Positions 34,419-43,502 of a stretch of DNA of 64,000 nt are shown piece after piece. Each line of letters begins with the position of its first letter. Position 1 is the stretch's first letter. A program made the translations under genes and the position numbers. Under the pieces are notes generated by a model, which saw nothing but the letters and a program-made list of their open reading frames with translations, was not told the DNA's origin and did not search any database. This DNA comes from CANDOC01 sp965261725 (GTDB taxonomy: Bacteria > Pseudomonadota > Gammaproteobacteria > Pseudomonadales > Endozoicomonadaceae): NCBI GenBank assembly GCA_965261725.1, contig CBDHDU010000044.1:434001-498000 (forward strand), in the 5' to 3' direction.

Positions 34419-35729
34419 TCAAATAACGCCTTGAAGCACTGATTCCCTGAACCCGTCGTCAGCGGCGGCTATAAGGCGTTTGTTCTTTATCCCCAGCTTG
34501 GTTGTTTTATCCTGCTTCAACAGGCTGAGCGCCATCTGCCTGAACACTGCCATATTTTCCGATCCAAAATCTTTCCTGATACGACTTTCATCCTCTCCGA
34601 AGCTGATGTCCAGTACCCAGTGCAGGTTATTTTCCACCGTCCAGTGTGAGCGGACATTTGTCATAAATTGCTTTGCGGAAGTTGTCAGGCTGGTAATAAA
34701 GTACCGCCTTTCACAGCTAACTTTTTCTCCTGTATGTCGTTCAGCTTCCACCATGCCTATCATAGACAAGTCCTGCCAGCGTTCACGCTGATCCAGCCAG
34801 CTGAATCCGTACTTGTCCAGCAGCGGCGAATCTCCAGACGACCATGTCCCTTGTCCAGAGTTTCGTGGTAACTGGCTGATGAGGGTAATGCATCCCGTGA
34901 GGCAAGCGCATCAAGAAACAGTTTGATGTCACCATGCAATGTTCCCTGATTGCCTTTTACTGCCAACAGGTAGTCTGCCCTTTTACTCCGAATTTTTTCG
35001 GCGATAGCTGTTTGACCAGGGCGAAAGCACCGCGCTGACCATAGTTCCACACTAACCGGTTTTTAGAACACAAAGTCATAATTGCGACTATCGTAATGCA
35101 GATATAGCGATAAAAATACAATAAATTGTGGAGCTATTATCCGTCAGTTCACATTTATTTGCACTAAAGTACACCCCGTACTTTCGCCCTGCTGTTTGAC
35201 AGCCCATAGCGTCAGTACTGACGATACAACCGCTCACTTCCAGCATATCAAGCAAGGTAGGGATTGCCGTGATCTCATTGGATTTAGCCGCTGTCTTAAT
35301 TTGCCCGAGCACCATGCCTGTTTGACTAGCCCAGGCATTTACCATATGAATAGCCGCCTTATTGCTTTGCTTGTCGTAGGAGCGGCGAAGAGTCTTACCG
35401 TCAATCGCTACGACTTCACCACCAGTACGTGATGCAATATTGCCTATCCATTTAATAAAACACTGCCGAAATTCACTGGGATCGAGGCAAGCAAAGACCC
35501 GGTAAAACGTATGATGGGACGGCACTCCATGAGGTAGCGGGATATACTTTCTGAGCCAGGCAACTTTGCGTTTGCCAAGATCTGAAACGGTTTCCCAGTC
35601 TTCGGCACCGCACACCACCATGCAAACAGCGATGAAAACAACATGGGGTAGTGGATAGCGATGGTTATCCGCACGAAATTCGGTCAAATCAGAAAAGGCT
35701 TCCAGTATCGTCATTGTTATTCTTGGCAC
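34419..35729 (-). pseudogene. ISAs1-family transposase, disrupted
   Basis: Three partial frames make up one transposase. Residues from 35729 give the N-terminal H-repeat-type domain (FRADNHRYPLPHVVFIAVC; PSHHTFYRVFACLDP) and the catalytic GGEVVAIDGKTLRRSYD and IVSTDAMGCQT. The coding then passes into the nested MITE. Beyond it IAEKIRSKRADYLLAVKGNQG resumes, and near 34795-34812 the frame shifts to reach WTVENNLHWVLDISFGED, the third catalytic region. Removing the MITE restores the join, but the frameshift remains. Confidence 0.9.
35017..35191. mobile_element. 175-bp MITE nested in the ISAs1-family transposase
   Basis: Ends CAGGGCGAAAG are perfect inverted repeats for 11 bp, and similarity extends a few bases further. 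The flanking 9-bp repeat is CTGTTTGAC on the plus strand (35008-35016 and 35192-35200). Excising it with one repeat copy restores the transposase frame across MGCQTAIAEKI. The CAGGGC terminus and 9-bp duplication resemble ISAs1 ends, so it may be a non-autonomous relative mobilised by such a transposase. Confidence 0.85.
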
Positions 35730-35917
35730 CTTGAGGTCACTGATGCCAAGAATGCCAGAATTGTGCGTGAAAGTTATGTGCTTGGGTCAAATGAGATTGC
35801 CCTGCACCCTGAAGTACTAGTGTAGAATAGTGCTTCAGGGTATTTTATGCATCAGGGTTATAATCATGTGTTTCGGGTATGGCTTTTTTACCAGTATAGG
35901 ACTTACGCATTGCCAGA

Positions 35918-37711
35918 TCACGTAGTCGGCCTGATGGCGATAATAATGTATTCTCCCCTCTGACCACTAAGCTTTGTTAATTCTTTTTTCAGCTCTTTAT
36001 TCTTATCCACAATAGCTGCATAGTGTGAGTGAAATTTATCATTCGGCATGTTTATAAAATAAGAGCTACATGATTTACGTATGGCGCTGGAATCAGGATA
36101 CATATCTGTTTCTATGTCTAGGTAACTTACAGGGCATTCTATAGTTTTCCATGGTTCAGGATATAGACTCAGCCGTAGGACTTGAGAAAGTTTCAAAGCC
36201 ATTGTATGCCTCCCCTTTAGGGGAAAAGCAGAAGTACACAACGATGCTATGTTTTTTTCGGCTAGGGATTTCAATAAATTTTTGCGAATAACCCAGTAAA
36301 ATTTATCAGCATCAACCTGATCTTTGTATATATTGCCTTTAAACTGTTGAAGGTGTTTAGAGCGTACTATCAGTGTTGATGGAAGCTCTTCGCACTGGGT
36401 GAGATGCTTTTCAAGGTCGTGATGAACGACTGTAAGGCCGCAATGATGGGGGCACGGATATGATCGATACTGGCACTCCTCCTTATGTGTGGCGAGGGAA
36501 TCGCGAGCTACTTTTTCATTGCAACCTGATTCTTTAAACGTGCATTCAACCGGTGCTTTATGACATTGGCGTTTGATATGGAAACTCATATCGCAGCGTT
36601 CATAGATTTCTTGGCAATACTCACAGGGAATTTCGAATTTCGAGCAGTCGTTGTTTTTATGATCTTTTTGTAATCGCCTCTGAATGGTTACATTACACAG
36701 CTTGCATCGCACATTTTCGTATTCACATCTGGTTAGATGACAGTTAGCCTCTGCTCGCTTTATTTGTGTAATGCATCCCTTTTGTTCGTTAGGGCATGAG
36801 ATCATGGCATTCAGGCATGCTGTATTCTTGTGTTCCAACTGTTGGCTGTATGGAATTTGCTGATAGCACAATTCACACACAACTGGACGATGCGGACAGC
36901 TTTTCAAATGCTCCGCCATATCTTTTCTGAGAATTTTTAAAGCGCAGTCATACTGACAGGCATCGAGTTTATTAAGGCACCGGCTAAGATGAGTAGTCAT
37001 ATCAGCCGAAGAGCCAGAGAAGCCGCAGTTATTAACGCAATGCAGATGCTGTTTTTTAGGTGGTGAAGCTGGAGTGATCGGGGTTGTTTTAAAAGGAGAT
37101 GGTTGTGTTCTCTTGCAGGCTAATAATTCTTTTATTGATGTTTGCAAAACGTTAGGAACACTATCGCTTTGAAACAATGCTTCCAGATCGATAACCAGCT
37201 GTGCCGGTACCTCTATCTGAACCATTCGGTGGGGACATATTGCTTTATGTTCTTCAAGCTGGTCGATTGTTGAAAAAATCTCCTTGCACTGCTCGTTGTC
37301 ACATGACCATGAGCATCCCTTTTCTATATGGCAACTGATATCATAGTAGTCCCCTTGCCAGTTGCATGTATTGCATTTTGCTTTGAGCTTATTAATCTTT
37401 TGATTAAGCTTAATGCAGGGTTGCGGACTGCCACGAAAGCTTGTCATGCAAAGAGGGCAATTCCTTTTGGGTTCAGGAAGTTGATCATAGCATTCCCTGC
37501 AAAACGCATCCTCGTTATCGCAATCGCGGACAGGATTAATCAAAATGTCTAAGCAAATAGAGCATTTAACATCATCAGCATCGCTTACTTTGACTAAAAA
37601 ACTATTTCCTTCGACTTCAATATATTCCCAGCCATCTTCAGCAAAACTGTGGTTTTGAATAAGCAGCAGACAAATCAGTAGCCCGGTTAGGCAGAATAGA
37701 TGCTTTTTCAT
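35918..37711 (-). CDS. Secreted RING/TRAF-type zinc-finger protein (eukaryotic-like)
   Basis: A 597-residue protein with a signal peptide (MKKHLFCLTGLLICLLLIQN, ending HSFAED). Residues 50-88 form a RING-like cysteine array: C50-x2-C53, C64, C71-x2-C74, C85-x2-C88; the usual histidine before C71 is missing, so it is degenerate. About residues 225-440 hold serial TRAF-type fingers of the pattern Cx2-6C...Hx3-7C (for example HLKSCPHRPVVCELC, HKEECQYRSYPCPHHCG). No MATH domain is recognised at the C-terminus, which is novel to me. RING plus TRAF fingers are eukaryotic E3 ubiquitin-ligase parts, so an effector role in a host is the leading idea. It is a lone gene beside an IS element. Confidence 0.8.
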   Translation of the reverse strand: MKKHLFCLTGLLICLLLIQNHSFAEDGWEYIEVEGNSFLVKVSDADDVKCSICLDILINPVRDCDNEDAFCRECYDQLPEPKRNCPLCMTSFRGSPQPCIKLNQKINKLKAKCNTCNWQGDYYDISCHIEKGCSWSCDNEQCKEIFSTIDQLEEHKAICPHRMVQIEVPAQLVIDLEALFQSDSVPNVLQTSIKELLACKRTQPSPFKTTPITPASPPKKQHLHCVNNCGFSGSSADMTTHLSRCLNKLDACQYDCALKILRKDMAEHLKSCPHRPVVCELCYQQIPYSQQLEHKNTACLNAMISCPNEQKGCITQIKRAEANCHLTRCEYENVRCKLCNVTIQRRLQKDHKNNDCSKFEIPCEYCQEIYERCDMSFHIKRQCHKAPVECTFKESGCNEKVARDSLATHKEECQYRSYPCPHHCGLTVVHHDLEKHLTQCEELPSTLIVRSKHLQQFKGNIYKDQVDADKFYWVIRKNLLKSLAEKNIASLCTSAFPLKGRHTMALKLSQVLRLSLYPEPWKTIECPVSYLDIETDMYPDSSAIRKSCSSYFINMPNDKFHSHYAAIVDKNKELKKELTKLSGQRGEYIIIAIRPTT

Positions 37712-37863
37712 TTGGTATGATTATTTAATAGTTAGAATGTTTAATAGTTAGAATGTTTACATTGACAGGATAAATATTCTGAAGTTCCCTGTTCCCGGCG
37801 TCCAGATGGACAACCTGTACCACCGGGAAAGGGTTTAATCATTTACTGGCTGGAGTGTGGCGA

Positions 37864-38967
37864 TCATTTATGCAGCATTTCTATTAATATAGCTAAAAAA
37901 CGGGCAGCTTCACCACCTGTAGCAGCACGGTGATCAAATGTAAGCGAGAGTGGTAATATCCGGTGGACTTCAATTCTATCTTCAATCGCAACGGCAGCAT
38001 TATGAATTTTGCCGACGCCAATAATACAAACTATGGGCGGGACAACAACCGGCGTGGCATATCTTCCGGCAATAGTGCCAAAGTTACTCAGGCTGAGTGT
38101 TGCGCCCTGAAGATCTTCCTGTGGGATTGAACGGTCTGCAACACCGGCACGCAGGCGATCCAGTTCCTGCCTCAGTTCCTGTGGATTTTTTTGCTGGGCA
38201 TTTTTCAATACGGGAACAAACAGTCCCTGTGGTGAATCCACAGCAACCCCAATATCAACAGAGTCATGTCGGCGCACAGTCAGGTTCGGGCCGTCAAACC
38301 AGGCATTCAAAGCAGGCTCATGCTGGGCTGCTGCAGCAATTGCCTGTAACAGCCGGATGGTAACATCTTCGCCTTTTTGCCAATGGTGAATATCCGCTTC
38401 ATCAAACAGGGTAACGGCTGAAACCTGTTCGTGGGATTGCGCCATGGTTCGCGCCATATGTTTGCGAACCCCTTTCAGAGGATCGCCGCCAGAGAATAAG
38501 GCTGGTGGTTTGGCCGCGGCTTCTACATCTGCAGAAGTTATAGTCTGTCCTGCTTTTTTTTCTGCCAGTGAATTCAGGTCAACTTTAAGTTGTCTGGCTA
38601 AAGAGCGGACAGCCGGAGTTGCCTGAATACGGGGTGTGCTGTCTGTTGCAGCCGCTCCGATAATAAAATCATCGTCCTCTTCTTCATGGCTGGCGGCTTC
38701 TTCGATTTTACCGACAACCGTGCCGCCTTCTTCTTCACCGACAAATTCTACCAGTGGTTCACCGGTGTGGATGGTGTCACCCGCTTCTCCACACAGGCGG
38801 GCAATCACGCCATCGCAGGGGGAAGGGACATCAACAACAGCTTTGGCTGTTTCTACGGCGACGATGATCTGATCTTCTTTTACTTCATCACCGGCTTTGA
38901 TTTTCCATTCCACAATATCCGCTTCAGGAATACCTTCACCCAGGTCAGGCAGTTTGAAAAATTTCAT
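37864..38967 (-). CDS. 2-oxoacid dehydrogenase E2 (dihydrolipoyl acyltransferase)
   Basis: A 367-residue E2 subunit with a single N-terminal lipoyl domain (residues 1-80, lipoyl lysine K42 in VETAKAVVDV), a flexible acidic linker, a peripheral subunit-binding domain (IQATPAVRSLARQLKVDL) and a catalytic acyltransferase domain. The catalytic motif near the end reads DHRAATGG, where the Asp of HRxxDG is Thr (H346, T350). ATG 38967 is chosen over GTG 38976. It follows the E1 alpha and beta genes. With leucine dehydrogenase nearby, a branched-chain keto acid complex is likeliest, though a pyruvate complex is not excluded. Confidence 0.9.
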   Translation of the reverse strand: MKFFKLPDLGEGIPEADIVEWKIKAGDEVKEDQIIVAVETAKAVVDVPSPCDGVIARLCGEAGDTIHTGEPLVEFVGEEEGGTVVGKIEEAASHEEEDDDFIIGAAATDSTPRIQATPAVRSLARQLKVDLNSLAEKKAGQTITSADVEAAAKPPALFSGGDPLKGVRKHMARTMAQSHEQVSAVTLFDEADIHHWQKGEDVTIRLLQAIAAAAQHEPALNAWFDGPNLTVRRHDSVDIGVAVDSPQGLFVPVLKNAQQKNPQELRQELDRLRAGVADRSIPQEDLQGATLSLSNFGTIAGRYATPVVVPPIVCIIGVGKIHNAAVAIEDRIEVHRILPLSLTFDHRAATGGEAARFLAILIEMLHK

Positions 38968-39000
38968 TGTCAGCACCCTTATTTGTCTGGAAGTTTAATC

Positions 39001-39987
39001 TTATTGATAGGCCAGTGTTTCTTTTGCTGCTGCGATAATGTCCTGAGTGGTGAGCATGTAATGGTGCTCCATTCGGTAGTAAGGCATTGTGATGTCATAG
39101 CCTGTCAGGCGTTTTACCGGTGCCTGTAGATCAAGGAAGGCTTGGGAGGAAATCTCGGCAGCAATTTCTGCTCCCACGCCAAAACTCCGACAAGCTTCGT
39201 GAATAATGACGCAACGACCGGTTTTGGTAACCGATGTAAGCAGGGTTTCCATATCCAGTGGTTTGATGGTGGCGACATCGATCACCTCCGCACTGATTCC
39301 TTCTTCTTTTAATTGCTTCCGGGCTTCCAGTGTTTCTTTTACACAGGCGCCCCAGGTAATCAGAGTAATGTCATGACCTTCTTTCAAGGTGAAGCAAGTG
39401 CCAATTGGGAGTGCTTTGCCATCATCCGGAACAGATTGTTTTGTTGCACGATAAATACGTTTGGGTTCGAGAAAAATCACTGGGTCGGGATCATTAATAG
39501 CAGCAAGCAATAATCCATAAGCGCGCTTGGGAGACGATGGCATGACAACTTTCAAGCCCGGAATGTGCGCCAGCAAGGCTTCGGTGCTTTCGGAGTGATG
39601 CTCAGGAGCATGAATCCCACCCCCAAAAGGCGCGCGCATAACCATCGGGCAGGTCAGGCGTCCACGGGTGCGGTTACGCATGCGTGCTGCATGGGAAACC
39701 ATTTGTTCATAAGCCGCAAAGATAAATCCCATAAACTGAATTTCAGCGACAGGTTTCAATCCCTGGCTCGCCATGCCAATCGAAATACCGGCTATCAGGG
39801 TTTCTGCCAGCGGCGTATCCATGACCCGTTTCAGTCCGAATTTTTCTTTCAGGTCAACCGTTGCACGAAAAACACCACCATTGGTGCCAACATCTTCCCC
39901 TAGCACAACCACGTTATCGTCGTGAGTCATGGCATGGTGCAGCGCCTGATTTACTGCTTCGACCAGCGTTATACGGTTATCGCTCAT
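39001..39987 (-). CDS. 2-oxoacid dehydrogenase E1 component beta subunit
   Basis: A 328-residue transketolase-like E1 beta subunit. Key segments are NITLVEAVNQALHHAM-type N-terminus, VVVLGEDVGTNGGVF, DTPLAETLIAGISIGMA, PVAEIQFMGF (TPP site), GIHAPEHHSES and the C-terminal CRSFGVGAEIAAEI. With E1 alpha it decarboxylates a 2-oxo acid and transfers the acyl group to the E2 lipoyl arm. Its ATG overlaps the E1 alpha stop by four bases. Confidence 0.93.
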   Translation of the reverse strand: MSDNRITLVEAVNQALHHAMTHDDNVVVLGEDVGTNGGVFRATVDLKEKFGLKRVMDTPLAETLIAGISIGMASQGLKPVAEIQFMGFIFAAYEQMVSHAARMRNRTRGRLTCPMVMRAPFGGGIHAPEHHSESTEALLAHIPGLKVVMPSSPKRAYGLLLAAINDPDPVIFLEPKRIYRATKQSVPDDGKALPIGTCFTLKEGHDITLITWGACVKETLEARKQLKEEGISAEVIDVATIKPLDMETLLTSVTKTGRCVIIHEACRSFGVGAEIAAEISSQAFLDLQAPVKRLTGYDITMPYYRMEHHYMLTTQDIIAAAKETLAYQ

Positions 39988-41066
39988 AGTGATGACTCCT
40001 GCCTTGCCAGTCGTGCCTGTGCTTCTTCTTTCTGGGCCTGCAGGCCGGGAGGTATATTGGCGTAGTGATAGTCGAAGAGCTCTGCAAGTGGCTGGGCCGG
40101 GGCGTTCAGATACTTCTCGACTGCTTGCTGAACCTTGGTGGTAACTTCCGCCTGCAATTCCTGCTCTTTGTTTTCATTCCAGAACCCTTGCTGATGCAAC
40201 CAGGTTTGCAATCGTTTAATGGGTTCTTTTTGCCAGGCTTGTTTAAGTTCTTCTGAGGGGCGGTAGCGGGTGGCATCATCAGCTGTGGTGTGATCACTCA
40301 GGCGATAAGTGATGGCTTCAATAACCGTGGCACCTTTGCCTTTGCGGGCATTAACCAGTGCTTTGTTAATAACATCATGAAGAGCAATAACATCATTGCC
40401 GTCAACCTGAGTACAAGGTAGGCCGGCGGCAATGCCTTTCTGTGCGAGTGTTGGTGCACCACACTGTAAGTTGCGTGGTACTGATATTGCCCACTGGTTA
40501 TTGTTGATAATAAAGACGATGGGCAGTTGCCAGACACCGGCAAGGTTTAATGCTTCGAGGAAGTCGCCTTTTGAAGTTGCCCCGTCACCACAGCTGCAAA
40601 TCACCGCATTATGCTGGTGACGGATGCGCATGGCAGTTGCAATACCGGCAGCGTGACCAGCCTGAGTTGCTATCGGTACACAGTTGGGAAAATCTTTTCG
40701 TTGTGATGCTCTGGCACTGCCGCGCTCGTCGCCACCCCAGTAGAGATAGATATCTTCTATATGCATGCCCCGTTGCAGCTGGGCAGCAACGTCGCGGTAA
40801 TAGGGCACCATGACATCATCATGTTCTAACAGAGAACCAAAAACCGTACTGACAGCTTCTTGTCCCATGCAGGAAGGGTAAGTGCCCATCTGACCGGTAC
40901 GCTGTAAAGCAATCGCTTTCTGGTCAACGGTGCGGGACAGCACCATCTGGCGGTAGTAGTGAAGGAGGATATCAGGTTGAGCAGTCCATTCAGGCAGAGC
41001 CGTGACAGGCTCGCCTTTTTCATCCAGATACTGAAGAAAGGAAACCTCAGGTTGAGGGGTTGTCAT
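39984..41066 (-). CDS. 2-oxoacid dehydrogenase E1 component alpha subunit
   Basis: A 360-residue TPP-binding E1 alpha subunit. The TPP motif is GDGATSKGDFLEALN with NNNQWAISVP following. MVLSRTVDQKAIALQRTGQ and QAGHAAGIATAM are typical, and the phospho-loop region YRLSDHTTADDATRYR is conserved in branched-chain E1 alpha and Bacillus-type PdhA. A length of 360 fits this type, not the E. coli AceE homodimer. First gene of E1 alpha-E1 beta-E2; no lipoamide dehydrogenase gene is present. A DnaA-like box (41100-41108) lies just upstream. Confidence 0.92.
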   Translation of the reverse strand: MTTPQPEVSFLQYLDEKGEPVTALPEWTAQPDILLHYYRQMVLSRTVDQKAIALQRTGQMGTYPSCMGQEAVSTVFGSLLEHDDVMVPYYRDVAAQLQRGMHIEDIYLYWGGDERGSARASQRKDFPNCVPIATQAGHAAGIATAMRIRHQHNAVICSCGDGATSKGDFLEALNLAGVWQLPIVFIINNNQWAISVPRNLQCGAPTLAQKGIAAGLPCTQVDGNDVIALHDVINKALVNARKGKGATVIEAITYRLSDHTTADDATRYRPSEELKQAWQKEPIKRLQTWLHQQGFWNENKEQELQAEVTTKVQQAVEKYLNAPAQPLAELFDYHYANIPPGLQAQKEEAQARLARQESSL

Positions 41067-41155
41067 GAAATAACCTCTTCAGATGTTTATTGGTGTTAGT
41101 TATCCACAGCGTTCATCCGTAAGTACATATGGACTGAAATTATAGTAGTGCCCGG

Positions 41156-42208
41156 TCAGCCCATATCAGGCTGGGGTCGCTCGGGATCACCATAGAGAAT
41201 TTGTTCAGCCATTCTGTCTGCAATCAGGCTGCTGGGTTCACCGCTTTGCTCCTGGCGGCGAAACAGCTTGAGCAGCGTGTCACCGAGCTCATCAACACGT
41301 TGATGAATTTCCGGTTCCTGCTTGCCTTCATAGTTCATGGCTACAAAGATTAGCCCACCTGCGTTAATCAGGTAGTCTGGCGCATAAAGAATCCCTTGCC
41401 GGTAAAGGGACAGACCAGCATCGGGCGTTGCCAGCTGGTTATTGGCTGAACCGGCAATGGCATAGCAGCGTAGTTGAGGAATGAGTTCTTTGGTCAGGAT
41501 ATGACCGAGTCCACAGGGGCTGAGGATGTCACATTCGGACTTGAGAATTTGGTCGGATGGAACAATGGTTGCGCCAAAACTTTCAGCGCAGCGGCTTAAG
41601 CGATCATCATCGATATCAGCAATCTGGATATGTGCACCGACTTCATGAAGTAAACGACACAATTCAAAGCCAACGTTACCAACGCCCTGTACGGCGACAC
41701 GTAATCCCTGCAGTGTATCAGGCAGTGCGTCTGAAGAAGACAGGCATGCCTTGATAGAAGCAAACACCCCTCTGGCGGTGTAGGGTGATGGGTCTCCACA
41801 GTGTGAAGTGCAGGTAACATGACGGGTTTCAGTTGCTATCCAGTCCATATCCTGCAGCATGGTTCCACTGTCCATGGCAGTGATATAGCGCCCGCCCAAC
41901 TCTTCAACAAAACGCCCGAATGCTTTGAAAAGTGCCTCGCGGTCATAATCGTTGGGTGGCTCCATAATGACGGCTTTGCCACCACCAAGATCCAGTCCTG
42001 CCAGTGCAGCCTTGTAACTCATGCCGCGCGCCAGTTCGATGGCATCTTCAACGGCATCCTGAGTGTGGTCATAAGGAATACAGCGGCAGCCACCGAGTGC
42101 TGGACCCCGGTGAGTATTATGAATAGCAATCATCGCTTTCAGGCCGCTTGCTTCATCATGCCTGAAATGAATATCGTTAATTCGTGCTTCTTTCATACGG
42201 CTGAACAT
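41156..42208 (-). CDS. Leucine (branched-chain amino acid) dehydrogenase
   Basis: A 350-residue Glu/Leu/Phe/Val dehydrogenase-family enzyme that deaminates leucine, valine or isoleucine to 2-oxo acids with NAD. Signature parts are RGPALGGCR, the catalytic-lysine segments GMSYKAALAGLDLGGGKAVI and the NAD fold VAVQGVGNVGFELCRLLHE. The specificity of DLGGGKA and the overall length agree with leucine dehydrogenase. It lies 89 bases upstream of the E1 alpha gene on the same strand, so its products are the expected substrates of the following complex. Lrp is a neighbour. Confidence 0.88.
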   Translation of the reverse strand: MFSRMKEARINDIHFRHDEASGLKAMIAIHNTHRGPALGGCRCIPYDHTQDAVEDAIELARGMSYKAALAGLDLGGGKAVIMEPPNDYDREALFKAFGRFVEELGGRYITAMDSGTMLQDMDWIATETRHVTCTSHCGDPSPYTARGVFASIKACLSSSDALPDTLQGLRVAVQGVGNVGFELCRLLHEVGAHIQIADIDDDRLSRCAESFGATIVPSDQILKSECDILSPCGLGHILTKELIPQLRCYAIAGSANNQLATPDAGLSLYRQGILYAPDYLINAGGLIFVAMNYEGKQEPEIHQRVDELGDTLLKLFRRQEQSGEPSSLIADRMAEQILYGDPERPQPDMG

Positions 42209-42549
42209 TTTGGGTCCCTCCGGGCAGCATGCGTGAAAAGAGGTTTTGCCTCAGCTTCTGCAATGCTTCTTTATGATGTAGCGTAGTACTTTAATTTTAG
42301 TACACTCGGAGCGGAATACCGCTTCTGTCATGGATTGAGCAGAAAAGGGATAATTCGCATCCTGTATAATCACACCGTATACTGAAGAATCATCGTTCGA
42401 TAGACGACGAATATAATAAAAACCGGAGAAGGAATTTAATCCGGAAATTCGCCATGGAATAGCACTTGAAAAAGTCAGAACAGTTTCAGTAAGCAAGCAG
42501 GAAGTACTTGGTTGTTGTGACTGTCAGGCAGGATAGTCTTGGAGTGATT
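42209..42549. other. Intergenic region between divergent leucine dehydrogenase and PilZ genes
   Basis: About 340 bp holding two divergent promoters. GGAG just before 42550 is the ribosome site of the PilZ gene, and GGGACCC lies near the dehydrogenase start. An 81-codon minus-strand frame here has no credible features. No clear Lrp or other operator was recognised. Confidence 0.35.
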
Positions 42550-42897
42550 ATGGATGAAACAGCAAAAGAACAACGCCTTAACCCCCGCAAAAGTCTGGAC
42601 GCAGAAGCCTGGGTCTGTTTGTCAGAAAACGGAGAGAATATCGGTCGGTTATCCGATGTTTCCAGCGATGGTTTCATGTTGCTGACACATAAAGCAGTAA
42701 AACCCAGCGAGACATTTGAGTTAGACCTTTCTTTGCCTGTCCAGTACCCCGGTATCCGAACAATCCGCCTGCAAGCTGAATGTATCTGGTGTCAGCCAGC
42801 AACAGAAGATTCTGAAAAATTCGGAGCGGGCTTTCAGTTAGTAGAAATCGAAGAACAGGACTCTGTCGCGCTTAAGTACTTTATTCGGGATTATTGA
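42550..42897 (+). CDS. PilZ-domain c-di-GMP-binding protein
   Basis: A 115-residue single PilZ domain. The RxxxR c-di-GMP motif is in QRLNPRKSLDAEAWV, and the second motif (D/N)xSxxG is LSDVSSDGFML. The end GAGFQLVEIEEQD is the usual terminal strand. ATG 42550, with GGAG 5 bases upstream, is preferred over the GTG at 42508. It is a free-standing adaptor for c-di-GMP signalling, target unknown. Convergent with lrp. Confidence 0.85.
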   Translation: MDETAKEQRLNPRKSLDAEAWVCLSENGENIGRLSDVSSDGFMLLTHKAVKPSETFELDLSLPVQYPGIRTIRLQAECIWCQPATEDSEKFGAGFQLVEIEEQDSVALKYFIRDY

Positions 42898-42955
42898 GTG
42901 CGGAACAGGCGGTGAGTCAGTTTCAGTTCAGGACATAAGTTTTACACTTATCTAT

Positions 42956-43007
42956 TTATCCACAGACAGTCTTATATTTGTAAGTTATTCGCGCAGCCTG
43001 TGGATAA
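42956..43007. promoter_or_regulatory. Pair of inverted perfect DnaA boxes
   Basis: TTATCCACA at 42956-42964 and its complement TGTGGATAA at 42999-43007 face each other across 34 bases in the gap between convergent pilZ and lrp. A third perfect box is at 41100-41108. Function is unproven; it might be a DnaA-titration or regulatory site. Confidence 0.5.
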
Positions 43008-43013
43008 CTTTAC

Positions 43014-43502
43014 TTAATCCTGAATAGGCAGGTTAAGGGTTTCTTTCACTTCTTCCATAACGATATAACTTTTGGAATCACGTACACCCGGAAGCTTCAG
43101 CAGAATATCGCCAAGCAACTCCCGGTACGATGCCATTTCTGAAATACGTGCCTTGATCAGGTAATCAAAATCACCGGAAACCAGATGACACTCCAGTACG
43201 TTAGGTAAGCTTGCTACGGCCTGACGAAATTCATCGAAGATATCAGCTGATTTTGAATACAGACTGATTTCCACAAATACCAGCAAACCTGCACGCAACT
43301 GCTTGGGGTCGAGTACCGCCGAGTAACCCAGGATGATACCTTCGCGCTCCAGACGTTTGACCCGTTCCATGCAGGGCGTCGTACTGAGGCCTACCTGATC
43401 AGCCAGATCCACGTATGAAATGCGGCCATTCTCCTGAAGGGCGCGTAATATGTTCTTATCAATTCTGTCCAGCTGACGAGTAACTTCTTTTCTACTTCTC
43501 AT
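43014..43502 (-). CDS. lrp: Leucine-responsive regulator Lrp
   Basis: A 162-residue Lrp/AsnC-family regulator close to E. coli Lrp in every block: LDRIDKNILRALQENGRIS with the helix-turn-helix VDLADQVGLSTTPCMERVKRLEREG, then ILGYSAVLDPKQL, the RAM effector domain LLVFVEISL, ECHLVSGDFDYLIKARI and SKSYIVMEEVKETL. It responds to leucine and controls amino acid metabolism, including possibly the neighbouring branched-chain genes. A 298-bp spacer separates it from the divergent polyamine transporter operon. Confidence 0.92.
   Translation of the reverse strand: MRSRKEVTRQLDRIDKNILRALQENGRISYVDLADQVGLSTTPCMERVKRLEREGIILGYSAVLDPKQLRAGLLVFVEISLYSKSADIFDEFRQAVASLPNVLECHLVSGDFDYLIKARISEMASYRELLGDILLKLPGVRDSKSYIVMEEVKETLNLPIQD

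Larger units (their letters stand above)
34390..35804 (-). mobile_element. ISAs1-family element, inactivated
   Basis: A 1415-bp element with 19-bp perfect inverted repeats CAGGGCAATCTCATTTGAC (34390-34408 and, inverted, 35786-35804). The flanking 10-bp duplication is CACCCTGAAG (34380-34389 and 35805-35814). CAGGG termini and duplications of 8-10 bp are ISAs1 features. Its transposase is broken by a nested 175-bp MITE and by a separate frameshift. Confidence 0.9.

Noticed and set aside
42251..42496. An 81-codon minus-strand frame between leucine dehydrogenase and PilZ genes
   Set aside because: It occupies the divergent promoter region, lacks a convincing ribosome site or domain, and contains no recognisable features.
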